Below are positions 22,860-32,906 of a DNA stretch of 64,000 bases, in pieces (the first letter of the stretch is position 1; the number at the start of each line of letters is the position of its first letter). The stretch comes from Blattamonas nauphoetae. Taxonomy: Eukaryota; Preaxostyla; Oxymonadida. The translations under genes and the position numbers were made by a program. The notes beneath the pieces were generated by a model, which had not been told where the DNA came from, made no database searches, and was given only the letters and a program-made list of their open reading frames with translations. The stretch lies in the NCBI GenBank assembly GCA_033064195.1, contig JARBJD010000002.1, positions 682,001 to 746,000 on the forward strand. The letters are read 5' to 3'.

Positions 22860-24951
22860 TCAGTCACTATTCCCATCAACAAAAGCATGTGATGTGAGTT
22901 CGTGCGGGAGAGGCATATCCGGAGAATGAGTTCGTTCGATAAGAACAGCAATGTCGAGTGTTGTCTGAGTGTAGATAAGGTTGGGTTCAATTTCTTTCTT
23001 CTTCCTCGGATGCGATTTCGGAGTTTGGCTCACTTGGCTCTGCATAAATCTACGAGATAGGGACTGGGTGAGGAACATGGGCTGGTCTGTGTTCTCAGTC
23101 TTGCTGTTTGGGCGTGGGAGACGCCAGCAGTGGTGGCGAAGGGCTCTGAAGAGAACACCTGCATCCAGGGTGTGCGATGAGCGCTGATGGAAGCGTTAAT
23201 CGCTGCTCCTTCGGATACATGGGTGGTCATGAATGAGAGGAGTCCCGACTATGTGGACTGTGTGAGGAGAAGGGATCGACGAAGAGAGGGATGAGACGCA
23301 GGAGAGCAGAAGTGGCAAGAACGAGTGTGGTTGTGTCGTTGTACGTCCTGTCGATCTTTGGTTAGTTCAAGATCCGAAGTGCCACAGAGACGACCACATG
23401 CGTGATTCGCGGTCGAATATGTGCAAATTCATCACTTTCACTTTCCGCCAGCTCTTCCGCTGCTTCGATGAACGACGGCATTGTGGCCAGTGGATCTGGG
23501 ACTGTCAACAGGGGCGCGTCGGTCAGCAGGATGGAAGTGAGGAGGGAGACGAAGATGGTCGGTATTTGTGGGCTCATCTGAGGCACATTGTCAATGTCAC
23601 AGACAATCGAGATGAATGCGTGGAGAAGTGATTGAATACGGAGTTGGTGGTTTGGTGCAAGAGATTGAGATGAATCCGATGACGGAGCAGAGATGCTGTT
23701 CGGACTGGGTGACATCAGTTGGCGGTGTGTTCGTCTCGTGCTGAGTGGTGAAATTAGGGACTTGTTTGTTCATGTTGGGTGGGTGTTGTCTGACTGTGTG
23801 GATTTCCTGAAAACCAGTCTCGTATCGCTCTCCCTCTCCGATTAAATTGATCGGCTGCTTCATCTATTCGTGGGTCTCGTCTCTGTCATTCTCGATTCGA
23901 TGTTGCTGTACAAAGTCAACAATCTCTTGTTCACCGCGCTCGATTTGGAAAGTGAATATTTCTCCCATCGGCGATGCGTGTGAAGGTACGACCTGTTCGG
24001 GTGTAGTTAGATTTGTATCGGTTGGGGATGGGAGAGGAGTGGTACTGGGATCAGCGGGCGTGGCTGTGAGTGTCGAGACGGATGTTGTTCTCTGCGAGTG
24101 AGCATCGGTGACAACTTCAATTTTCTTTATTTTCGAGTGGGTTTTCCTTTTTGTGCTCTTTCTTTGGTTGAACTCTTCCTCCGCTTCCATTTGCCCGTTG
24201 GGTCTTTTTCATCGTCCTATTCTGTTTCCTTCTCGTCTTCATTATCTTCCTCTCATCCCTCCCTCCATCCTTTCTCTCATCCCTCCCTCCATCATCAGTG
24301 TGTGTGAACCATAATCTCGTTGATATCTCCACTCGTGTTGAGAAACGCTCCTCCTCTTTTCAGATCTGCTCGTTTTTTGAAGTACATCAAGCACTCCTTT
24401 CGAGAGTGAATCAAACTTCACTCACAACAACAACCTCACTTGACACTTTTGTGAAACTGATCAGAGCTGCAGACAGATCGATGGGGACTTGGATGATCGA
24501 CAGTCAATCATGTGTTGTTCACGATTCGGCTCATCTCCGCGCTGTTGATTCGAGAGTAGAATGCTCCGTTCATTGACGTTGCTTCACAATGTGAGAGAGA
24601 CTTGTGATGTGCGTTTGTGGTGGAAGTTGTGGTTTGTCCATTGTCCTGGACATAGCGGTTTGCAGTCTTTGAAGATGCTGTTTGGATGGTCACATCTGAT
24701 AATGTCATGAAGAATGTGGAGATGCATGGATTATTGAAACAGGTGGAAATTTTGGTGGTTGATGGTAATGTTCTGATGAAGGTGTTGGAGAAGGCGAGGT
24801 CTTTGTGTTCGAAAATCGAGTCTTTCCTGGTAGAGCTGTCAGATGTGCATGTATTGAGGGCATATTCGAGGTTATGCTGGAGAATTAGGACGATTGGATC
24901 AGAAATGACTCTGTTCGTCTGTTTGTGACATTGGGGAAATACCAGAATGAT
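22860..24951 (-). CDS. Intron-rich helical protein, unrecognised; exon model incomplete
   Basis: Several minus-strand coding blocks appear to form one gene. The upstream block reads SDPIVLILQHNLEYALNTC, then STKISTCFNNPCISTFFMTL and SRINSAEMSRIVNNT; a middle block has a Thr/Pro-rich linker (STLTATPADPSTTPLPSPTD) and MGEIFTFQIERGEQEIVDF; then LRIQSLLHAFISIVCDIDNV, FVSLLTSILLTDAPLLTVP and HVVVSVALRIL; and TTTLVLATSALLRLIPLFVD. The C-terminal exon ends with DIAVLIERTHSPDMPLPHEL and a stop at 22860. The style is ARM/HEAT-like. Exon borders between 23100 and 24500 are not resolved, the start is not fixed, and more than one gene cannot be excluded. A 24-bp direct repeat sits inside at 24251-24292. 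Confidence 0.45.
24251..24292. repeat. 24-bp-spaced direct repeat TCTCATCCCTCCCTCCAT
   Basis: The 18-mer occurs at 24251-24268 and again at 24275-24292, a simple pyrimidine-rich duplication. It lies in the poorly resolved part of the minus-strand gene, probably in a Glu/Arg/Gly-rich low-complexity segment or an intron. Confidence 0.7.
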
Positions 24952-25101
24952 GTAAATCGTGAAGAGATGAGTTCCATTTTGATGATTAGGATGTTAAAGG
25001 GTTTGAGATACGAGATGAAATGGATAGAATCAATCCAAATAGCTTGCTATCCCGATGGAGTAATTGTGTGAGGGACTTGGCAGCTCGAACCCAGGAACAC
25101 A

Positions 25102-26502
25102 ACTTCACATTGATACGTGATCAAGATATCTATTCAGAATATATGATTAGAAATAGGAAAATACGAGTGAAAAAACAATAGAGAGGAATATTGACATTGT
25201 GAATCTTCCATATCTCATTTCGTTCCGCCAATTTCTGATCTGGATTTGAACAAGTCATCGATTCCAGACTAATGAAGAGTAAAACACGGATAAGATGGCA
25301 AAAACAATGGAAATTCACACTGATATTGTGATATTGGCATCTATCAAATCAGTTTGTAATCATTGACAGAGAAGAGAAGAGGAAATGATGAGTTGCGAAG
25401 ATCTCCACAAATTTTGGTACAATGGAGACAAAAACTTGTGATAGCCGGATAGAAGAAGTGATGAATGGATTACTGACTTCAAATCACTGTATGACAGGTC
25501 CTGACTGAAAAGAGCCGACGCAAACAATTTGACATGGGTGAGAGGATCAGATCAGTTTTCAAGTTGTCTTTCTCCTCTTCTGAGATAAGGACAAAAGTTG
25601 GATGAACTAATTTAGAGAAAGCTCCTGCATGAATATAAGGTGCATATCCGATTGGGTCCTCCACTGTCCTGTCTTGGGCCGATCGTCTGGAAAACTCCTA
25701 ATTAGGAGTTCGTTACACTGCGCCCCGGAAAGTCGTCATACGCCACCAAACCGATTTTTACGAATTTTAACGCTCTTTTCGACAATTTTAGATGGGAATG
25801 AACTAATTTTGAAGGATATACCCGCACTATACATTCAGAAAAGGGTAAAGTTACTGTGTTCGTTGTGGAATGTCCTATTGAGGCATTCTCTGGCATTGTG
25901 TAGAACAGAATGGAGATAGCAAGTATTTAACGAGCAGAGAGAAGCTACATTTTCGAATCAGAAAAGACCCCTGTCCTCTAGATCCGGTGCCTGTTCCATC
26001 TACAACCTGGAACCTGGGGTCGAAACAAACCAAATTGGTCCAACTAAGAAAACAATAAATCGTGAAATATTTCCTATTTGGGGAATTCGAGAAATCCTCA
26101 AAACACCTCTATTCAGGCCCTTTTTATAGTGTGTCCAAGTCAAATCTACAACATGTGGACCAATTTTGATGAAATTTTCCACTGAAAGGTTTTTTGATGA
26201 AATGAAAACTTTGAAAAAAATGGAAAAACAATGTTTGGTATATTGGAAGATGTGAAAAAAACGCAATTTTTTCTGGACCACAAATTTCAAAGACAAAAGA
26301 ATTTTATTTTTTGTGTATTTTTTTGATCAATTCACGCTAATCGTGCTGTCAGAAAGGCACCGAAATTCTTTCACCCGCCTTAAATCGAGATTTTTTCTAG
26401 AAAATGTTGTTTAGGTGAGAAAATAATTCTGATAAACACTTGGAGCTAAAGACCCATTGTTGGGCTCTGTAGCTTCATACAGTAAAATACACACATTTTT
26501 CT
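25102..26502 (+). repeat. Left inverted arm of the long-TIR element
   Basis: 1401 bp. The outer end reads ACTTCACA, then after the divergent patch GATCAAGATATCTATTCAGA. It contains a short palindrome CTCCTAATTAGGAG near 25697 and a Pol II-like AT-rich inner end. ORFs of 60-98 codons exist but lack domain signals. Confidence 0.85.
26337..26394 (+). repeat. 58-bp motif, arm copy of a repeat also in the spacer
   Basis: This segment (core GTCAGAAAGGCACCGAAATT, later CCCGCCTTAAATCGAGATTT) recurs in direct orientation at 27394-27451 in the spacer with four mismatches, and inverted in the right arm at 27770-27827. So the element has three copies, two identical by arm symmetry and one diverged. Confidence 0.8.
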
Positions 26503-26875
26503 CAACTTTTTGACGTCATATCTCCACAACCAGCCAACCGTTTTGAACCAGATAAAGTGCGTCTACTTTAAAATGGTCGTTTTTCAAGAGGTCAAAATAT
26601 AGGATGTATTTTTGGAATATAGGTCCAATATTTTTATCATCAAAATGTAATAAATTCCTTTTAATTCAAGATTCAAAAATGGTCAATCGGAATTGACTTT
26701 CAACTTTGGTTTTCAACGATTGTTTTAATCGGGTTCACAAGTCGCTTTCTATACTACTATATTCATTCACTCTAACTGACGTCATCGATATCCCTATCTG
26801 GGAAATGTATTATGATCGAATGAACGGTTAACTGTGATACAATGGAGAATAAAATCTCTCGACATCAATCACTTC

Positions 26876-27079
26876 TCATTTTCCAACTGTATTGAGTCGA
26901 GATTTCTGTGTTTGGGGTTTGCGTGCTGGTATTGCATCTCTTTTTAATGTCTTTGTTGTATTGGCGAGTTTTGGTCTTGATCCTTTCTTTTTCTCCGGTT
27001 TTGGTACTTTTTCTTTCAATTGTTTTTTCAATCTCTTCATTTCTTCGACGAGTTTCTTGGTCATGTTGAAAACGTTCAT
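26876..27079 (-). CDS. Lys-rich short ORF in element spacer
   Basis: 67 residues: a short coiled coil (MTKKLVEEMKRLKKQLKEKV) and a very basic tail (PEKKKGSRPKLANTTKTLKR). The codon pattern and protein-like composition look better than chance. It might be a nucleic-acid-binding protein of the element or a host gene fragment. No family is recognised, and I cannot say whether it is expressed. Confidence 0.35.
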   Translation of the reverse strand: MNVFNMTKKLVEEMKRLKKQLKEKVPKPEKKKGSRPKLANTTKTLKRDAIPARKPQTQKSRLNTVGK

Positions 27080-27112
27080 TGCTGGCTGAAGTGAGAGTTG
27101 ATAGGCTACAAT

Positions 27113-27283
27113 CTATCTTATAATCTCTTCGGATGAATCATAGTCGGTGGCTTCTGGAAATTGGTCGGGTAACTCTTTCTCCGACATATTCAACTTGTGC
27201 CTATAGACGAGTGAATCTCTGTCGATGATGTCAACCCTCAATTGTGCTGTCCAAGAATCAATTATTTCGACTTCTGAGCCCAT
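27113..27283 (-). CDS. 56-residue acidic ORF in element spacer
   Basis: Begins MGSEVEIIDSWTAQLRVDII and continues with DRDSLVYRHKLNMSEKELPD and an acidic tail (EATDYDSSEE). The pattern VEIIDSW...DRDSLVYRH is weakly like a Tudor-knot/chromo-barrel strand order (GxxVxVxD...W..A.I...D...YVHY), but this is only an impression. It lies directly upstream of the Lys-rich ORF on the same strand; whether the two belong to one gene is unclear. Confidence 0.35.
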   Translation of the reverse strand: MGSEVEIIDSWTAQLRVDIIDRDSLVYRHKLNMSEKELPDQFPEATDYDSSEEIIR

Positions 27284-27661
27284 TGAGCAGTGAACTCCAT
27301 CAGTGTTTCACCTGTTTTTTTTCGAAATCATAGAAACTAAAGGTTATGTTCTCTATTTTTTCTGAAAGTTCAATAGTTCTGATGTGATTCCTACTAATCG
27401 TGCCGTCAGAAAGGCACCGAAATTCAGTAACCCGCCTTAAATCGAGATTTTCTCAAAAACGGAAAGATGTGGTCTCACGAAGCAAAAAATTAGCTTTGAT
27501 AAAAAAAATGGCAAATGCTCGCTGAGAAAACTGCATTATGCTTGTTTCTGTCTTTATTTTTTACGTTCATTTTGGCCACATGTCAATAATCAGGACCAAT
27601 TGTCATGAAATTGTATCTAGATACTTTTGTTGACGATTCGAATATTTTGTAAAAAGATTGC

Positions 27662-29062
27662 AGAAAAATGTGTGTATTTTACTGTATGAAGCTACAGAGC
27701 CCAACAATGGGTCTTTAGCTCCAAGTGTTTATCAGAATTATTTTCTCACCTAAACAACATTTTCTAGAAAAAATCTCGATTTAAGGCGGGTGAAAGAATT
27801 TCGGTGCCTTTCTGACAGCACGATTAGCGTGAATTGATCAAAAAAATACACAAAAAATAAAATTCTTTTGTCTTTGAAATTTGTGGTCCAGAAAAAATTG
27901 CGTTTTTTTCACATCTTCCAATATACCAAACATTGTTTTTCCATTTTTTTCAAAGTTTTCATTTCATCAAAAAACCTTTCAGTGGAAAATTTCATCAAAA
28001 TTGGTCCACATGTTGTAGATTTGACTTGGACACACTATAAAAAGGGCCTGAATAGAGGTGTTTTGAGGATTTCTCGAATTCCCCAAATAGGAAATATTTC
28101 ACGATTTATTGTTTTCTTAGTTGGACCAATTTGGTTTGTTTCGACCCCAGGTTCCAGGTTGTAGATGGAACAGGCACCGGATCTAGAGGACAGGGGTCTT
28201 TTCTGATTCGAAAATGTAGCTTCTCTCTGCTCGTTAAATACTTGCTATCTCCATTCTGTTCTACACAATGCCAGAGAATGCCTCAATAGGACATTCCACA
28301 ACGAACACAGTAACTTTACCCTTTTCTGAATGTATAGTGCGGGTATATCCTTCAAAATTAGTTCATTCCCATCTAAAATTGTCGAAAAGAGCGTTAAAAT
28401 TCGTAAAAATCGGTTTGGTGGCGTATGACGACTTTCCGGGGCGCAGTGTAACGAACTCCTAATTAGGAGTTTTCCAGACGATCGGCCCAAGACAGGACAG
28501 TGGAGGACCCAATCGGATATGCACCTTATATTCATGCAGGAGCTTTCTCTAAATTAGTTCATCCAACTTTTGTCCTTATCTCAGAAGAGGAGAAAGACAA
28601 CTTGAAAACTGATCTGATCCTCTCACCCATGTCAAATTGTTTGCGTCGGCTCTTTTCAGTCAGGACCTGTCATACAGTGATTTGAAGTCAGTAATCCATT
28701 CATCACTTCTTCTATCCGGCTATCACAAGTTTTTGTCTCCATTGTACCAAAATTTGTGGAGATCTTCGCAACTCATCATTTCCTCTTCTCTTCTCTGTCA
28801 ATGATTACAAACTGATTTGATAGATGCCAATATCACAATATCAGTGTGAATTTCCATTGTTTTTGCCATCTTATCCGTGTTTTACTCTTCATTAGTCTGG
28901 AATCGATGACTTGTTCAAATCCAGATCAGAAATTGGCGGAACGAAATGAGATATGGAAGATTCACAATGTCAATATTCCTCTCTATTGTTTTTTCACTCG
29001 TATTTTCCTATTTCTAATCATATATTCTGAATAGATATCTTGATCTCAAATAATTGTGAAGT
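27662..29062 (-). repeat. Right inverted arm of the long-TIR element
   Basis: 1401 bp, the reverse complement of the left arm. Its outer end lies 320 bp upstream of the aldehyde dehydrogenase start codon. The tip is GATATCTTGATC followed by the divergent patch and TGTGAAGT. Confidence 0.85.
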
Positions 29063-29381
29063 GGCGCACACGCCGTTTTGGCGCTTAATTCGGCGATGAA
29101 AGGGTTCTGTTCGAAAACGCACGTAGATGATGTTGTATGTTGGCCCCTACTCCTGCTTCTCGTCTTCTCCTTTCCGATGTCTCTCTTCCTCTTTGAGTCG
29201 AAAGCCTCTGCCGAAAGAGAGGTAAAAATGAATATTGTTGTCAATTCTCCAAACCCTGATTCATATTTCCAGCTCTCTCATCGGAACTCGCAGTTTGCGA
29301 ACATTTCTCAGAGAACTGTTGCATCTTCTGGATACTAAATTTCCAATTCCTGCAACACATATTTCTCATTATACATTTGAG
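29063..29381 (+). other. Region between element and ALDH; possible 5' exon
   Basis: 319 bp. It has a GC-rich stretch next to the element (GGCGCACACGCCGTTTTGGC) and then a short plus-strand ORF with a hydrophobic run (PLLLLLVFSFPMSLFLF) from 29078. A plausible intron, 29222-29272, opens with GTAAAAATG. The ALDH frame is open upstream to 29235. I could not decide whether this is a 5' untranslated region, an extra N-terminal exon, or a tiny gene. Confidence 0.35.
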
Positions 29382-30986
29382 ATGTCAGAACATTCAGAAG
29401 CTCAAATTCACGAAACAACCCCGACCAAGTTAGGAACTCAAGCTGGCTCAGACACATCGAAAAAACTCGTCCCACCAATTCCAGTTGATCCTATCCTGGT
29501 AAGAAGTTCAAAATCGAGAAAGGAAATGCGGGCAGAATCCATTGAACTGTCGAAAACATACTATACCCCTGTGTCATCTGCCGAAACCATCCACAATCAG
29601 CTTGTCGCATCCTTCCAATCTTATAAGACACTCCCACTTGAATACCGTCTCTCACAATTACATGCCCTCGAAAATTTGCTTCAAGAGAATGAACAAGCAA
29701 TCGAGCAGGCCCTCGCTCTGGATCTGAATCGTGTCGGACCAAACGCGTACATCACTGAAATATCAACACTTCGACATGAGGTCAAGGATGCAATCAAGAA
29801 TCTTCCGAAGTGGATGGAAGGCACAAAGGTTCCCACGCCACTCATCCACATTCCATTCCTCACAAAGTGTTCAATTGTACCAGAGCCAATTGGCACAGTT
29901 CTTATCCTCTCCCCCTGGAACTATCCGATCATGCTCGCATTGCATCCTCTCATTGGGGCAATCGCTGCTGGATGTTGTGCACTTGTGAAACCATCCTCAA
30001 TCTCGTGTCATGTCTCAACTCTCCTCGTCCGCCTCTTCCCTCGCTATCTCGACCCCTCTTGCTATCAACTGGTGACAGGTGGTCATGATCTGGCAGACAA
30101 ACTTCTCACATTCCGCTGGGATCACATCTTCTTCACTGGAAGTGTTGAAGTTGGACGAACCATTCAAGAAAAAGCCTCACATTTCCTTTGTCCGGTGACT
30201 CTTGAACTTGGAGGCAAGTCGCCATGCATTGTCGATGCTTCTGCGAACATTGACGTTGCTGCTCGACGCATCGCGATGGGCAAGTGGATGAATGCAGGAC
30301 AGACGTGTGTGGCGCCTGACTACGTGATTGTGTGCGATGAGAAGAAGGACGAGCTTGTGACCAAACTGAAGGAATGCATTGTCCAATTTTTCGGAGCAGA
30401 ACAACAGAAATCGGCAGACTTTGGTCGGATGGTGAGTGAAAAGCACTACTCAAAGTGTGTCGACACATTCAGACAGGAAGGATGGGCTCCAGACAATTCC
30501 GACAAAAAGGTTGAATTTGGCGGCTTCATCGACGAGGACGACTTGTACATCCAACCCACCATTATCACATGCAGCATCGACTCAGACACTCGTTTCCTGC
30601 GTGAAGAAATCTTCGCTCCGTTCCTCCTCATCACGTCTGTCCCGAACAGTGAACTCTCCCAACGAGCCAAGGAATTCATCCACGCCCGCCCGAAACCCCT
30701 TTCCATGTACGTGTTTTCGACAGACCCAGCTTTCAAAGAAGACATGCTCCGACATACAAGCTCAGGTTCACTCACTTTCAACGAAACTGTCCTCCAACTG
30801 CAGATTTCTGACCTTCCATTTGGTGGAGTTGGTGAGAGCGGAATGGGCAAATACCATGGAAAGAATACTTTTGAGATCTTCACTCACCAAAAATCTGTCC
30901 TCGACAAAACAAATAAGTTTGATTATGACACTCGCTATCCTCCATACACGTCAGAAAAGACGGAGACAATCAAGAAGCATATTTGA
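29382..30986 (+). CDS. Aldehyde dehydrogenase, class-3/fatty-aldehyde type
   Basis: 534 residues from the Met at 29382. Domains: Rossmann NAD-binding region with SPWNYPIMLALHPLIGAIAA and KPSSISCHVSTLL, FFTGSVEVGR, the catalytic Glu in VTLELGGKSPCIV (near residue 275), and the catalytic Cys in NAGQTCVAPDYV (near residue 309). Class-3 features are the PWNYP text, the short SGSLTFNETVLQLQISDLPF segment and FGGVGESGMGKYHGKNTFE. An N-terminal extension of about 55 residues rich in Ser/Thr precedes the core; the C-terminus has no membrane anchor, unlike animal fatty aldehyde dehydrogenase. It oxidises aldehydes to acids with NAD(P). No intron in the coding part. The long-TIR element sits just upstream. 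Confidence 0.92.
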   Translation: MSEHSEAQIHETTPTKLGTQAGSDTSKKLVPPIPVDPILVRSSKSRKEMRAESIELSKTYYTPVSSAETIHNQLVASFQSYKTLPLEYRLSQLHALENLLQENEQAIEQALALDLNRVGPNAYITEISTLRHEVKDAIKNLPKWMEGTKVPTPLIHIPFLTKCSIVPEPIGTVLILSPWNYPIMLALHPLIGAIAAGCCALVKPSSISCHVSTLLVRLFPRYLDPSCYQLVTGGHDLADKLLTFRWDHIFFTGSVEVGRTIQEKASHFLCPVTLELGGKSPCIVDASANIDVAARRIAMGKWMNAGQTCVAPDYVIVCDEKKDELVTKLKECIVQFFGAEQQKSADFGRMVSEKHYSKCVDTFRQEGWAPDNSDKKVEFGGFIDEDDLYIQPTIITCSIDSDTRFLREEIFAPFLLITSVPNSELSQRAKEFIHARPKPLSMYVFSTDPAFKEDMLRHTSSGSLTFNETVLQLQISDLPFGGVGESGMGKYHGKNTFEIFTHQKSVLDKTNKFDYDTRYPPYTSEKTETIKKHI

Positions 30987-31213
30987 ATCCTTGTGTTTTT
31001 GAAATTTATCCATATCGTGTCTTTTCATCTATTTTGGCATTTTTCCAATATTCATGGTGTAAATATCAGAAATTGTCATAGAACACGGACACGTCAGATT
31101 AAACAATCTTCAATGGGTGTGATCCTTTCATCAGATGGAAGAACTCCGTGAAAAGCCCTAAAAGTTCAGGACCAGCTTGTTTGCGTGTTAAAGCAAAAAT
31201 TCCTCAAAAATGC

Positions 31214-31228
31214 CAAAAAGGTTAAAAA
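31214..31228 (-). terminator. RNA polymerase III terminator of tRNA-Pro
   Basis: Immediately 3' of the tRNA on the minus strand are two runs of five T (complement of the A runs at 31224-31228 and 31214-31218), as expected for Pol III termination. Confidence 0.8.
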
Positions 31229-31230
31229 GA

Positions 31231-31302
31231 GGGCCTGTCCGGGACTCGAACCCGGGACCTCTTGCACCCTAAGCAAGAATCATACCCCTAGACCAACAGG
31301 CC
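31231..31302 (-). tRNA. tRNA-Pro (AGG)
   Basis: 72-nt intronless tRNA. Acceptor stem GGCCTGT pairs with ACAGGCC; D-arm TGGTCTAGGGGTATGA; anticodon arm TCTTGC-TTAGGGT-GCAAGA, whose loop gives anticodon AGG; T-arm CCCGGGTTCGAGTCCCGG; discriminator C. The loop and D-arm text are those of eukaryotic tRNA-Pro. CCA is not encoded. Confidence 0.97.
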
Positions 31303-31438
31303 ACGGCAAAATCAATCTTTTTTGGGGGTTTTGGGTAAAGTTTCTCCCTAGAATGTTTTTCTTCTTGGATGTCGTGTCTTTCTCGTGAATCTTTGTGTAA
31401 TATCATTTCATTCAAGGAATTGCTGAAATCTTTGAACA

Positions 31439-32708
31439 TTAATTGAATAAAGGCTGACTCTCTTCTTGTAAAGTTTCAGCAAAATCTGAATCATGAGAGA
31501 GTTGTGTTTCGTCATCAACACCCCGAAGGTACTTGTCGAGCTTTCCTTGAAGATACACATTCACGAGGTAGTCATGTGAGATGGATGACAGACACTCCAG
31601 CTCGGCCTTGGCACGCTGCTGTTCCATCCACTCGATTTCTTGTCTGAGCAGATGAAGAAGAGAAGAACACACATCCAATCAGTCGATTCTAATTGAGTTT
31701 CGAATTGACGTTTGAGAGATGCCAGTTTGTTTATGTCACGCTGAGTGAGAGGAAGTCGAGTCGAAGCTGCGATGGGAAGTGTCGAGAGATCAGTTGGTCT
31801 CAGTCCGATCAGCTGCAGGCGTGGGATTTCCACACGTTCGTCGCAGTGTCTTTTCTGATAAACATGAAGACCTTTGTGAGAAGACACACAGCTGAGCCGA
31901 AGGCATAATTACATGCAATGTCGATCCCGTACGGGTCGGCATCGACAAGCAGCAGGACAGGGAGGAGGGGGAGAGCCGACGCGATGGCGTGCACAAAGAG
32001 GCGTGTTTTAAGGTCGGGATACCCCTTCCCAGTGACCAGGAGGGCATTCTGAGCATCGCAGAACCCGCTCTCAAGGAGGTGCTGGAAAATCGCATCTTTC
32101 TCCACAATCAACATGAAAGCAGCTGTTGATTCGAAGGCTAAAACAACAATCAGTGACAAAAGGGAGAGACATTCATGGACTGACTGCGGGTTGATGAGGG
32201 TTGCAGTTGATGTGCAATTCACTTGAACACCATTCTCCACAAAACTGAGATTTCCAGCCACAATTCCCTTTGCTGAACCAAAAACATTGAGAGATGCCCG
32301 CGGGACGTTGAGAATTCTGGCGACTTCTTCAATTGCGGCATTGCTTGTCTGTTGGGTCCTGAAAAGAGTAGGATCCATGTAGAAGAGGTCACTGCAAGAC
32401 GCCTTAATGAATACGAATTGACGAACCGTTTTGTTGTTTGCATATTCGAGAGGAGCAACTCATGGATGATGGTGAGGACTCGGAAAAAGATCGTTCTCTT
32501 CCTTGCATTCGCTGAAAATATGATCAATCTTCTGTAAAACGAGACCATACTTCCTGGTCGCCACAGTAAAGATGATGGGTGTTCTGCTTCTCCATTTTCG
32601 AAAAAAAGTGACTGTATCTGTTGAGCTGCTAGCCTGTGAAAATAGATGTGATAAAAATGAACACAATTCAATTGCAGCAATGACATCTTCGCGGAAGTGT
32701 TGTGTCAT
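31439..32708 (-). CDS. SPO11: SPO11 meiotic DNA double-strand-break protein
   Basis: Topoisomerase VIA-type protein that makes meiotic double-strand breaks. Exons join to give the catalytic tyrosine motif TTKRDLFYMDPTLF (family: TKRDIYY), RASLNVFGSAKGIVAGNLSF, the Toprim glutamate segment MLIVEKDAIFQHLL, VTGKGYPDLKTRLFVH and the metal-binding VDADPYGIDIA (DxD). The C-terminus reads RLQLIGLRPTDLSTL and LPLTQRDINKLASLKRQFE, ending with ECLSSISHDYLVNVYLQGKL, as in the family. Introns are about 30-70 nt; the one before DLFYMDP is 35 nt. A GT-AG intron after ATTGAATT separates a short first exon. The protein appears intact, so a sexual or parasexual cycle is plausible. Its promoter faces the second MRG gene. 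Confidence 0.9.
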
Positions 32709-32906
32709 GTTGGAAATAGTATGTTTCCGGCAAAGAAAAAAATGGAGGTTGATTCACGACCATCAATCATGAGAAGAGCTGTTTCATTGGTCATGGAAAG
32801 TCGGTAAATCCACCAAAACGATGTAAAAATGTCTAAATCGTTTCGATATATGATTCAAAAGCTTGGTTAGTTGAGAACAGAAAATTCCCATACTCCTTTT
32901 TTCAAT

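Larger units (their letters stand above)
26503..27661. other. Unique spacer of the long-TIR element
   Basis: 1159 bp between the arms. It holds two short minus-strand ORFs (27113-27283 and 26876-27079) and a diverged third copy of an arm motif (27394-27451). Otherwise it is AT-rich with no RNA gene recognised. The sequence near 26510-26560 (TGACGTCATATCTCCACAAC) and the segment near 27570-27610 look like diverged relatives of text in the arms. Confidence 0.6.
25102..29062. mobile_element. 3.96-kb element with 1.4-kb terminal inverted arms
   Basis: Two arms, 25102-26502 and 27662-29062, are reverse complements with no indels (paired positions always sum to 54164). The inner 1384 bp (25119-26502 and 27662-29045) appear identical by reading and by the matching frames in both arms; only a 9-bp patch at the outer tip (25110-25118 against 29046-29054) differs. 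A 1159-bp unique spacer lies between. No target-site duplication is evident in the immediate flanks, and no transposase, integrase, polymerase or capsid gene is seen. The element is AT-richer than its neighbours. It could be a non-autonomous long-TIR or foldback DNA transposon, or an inverted segmental duplication. Near-identity of the arms implies recent origin or ongoing conversion. Confidence 0.75.

Noticed and set aside
24251-24292. CRISPR-like array
   Set aside because: Only two copies of a pyrimidine-rich unit; no spacers.
25629-25919. 96-codon and 64-codon ORFs repeated in both arms
   Set aside because: Overlapping frames on both strands, no homology or codon pattern; likely chance ORFs.
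26000-26296. 98-codon ORF present in both inverted arms (26000-26296 and 27868-28164)
   Set aside because: Identical because the arms are identical; composition is Phe/Lys-rich AT text without domain features.
25102-29062. Classification of the element as a virus-derived or Polinton-type element
   Set aside because: No polymerase, integrase, protease or capsid signal; long inverted ends alone are not sufficient.
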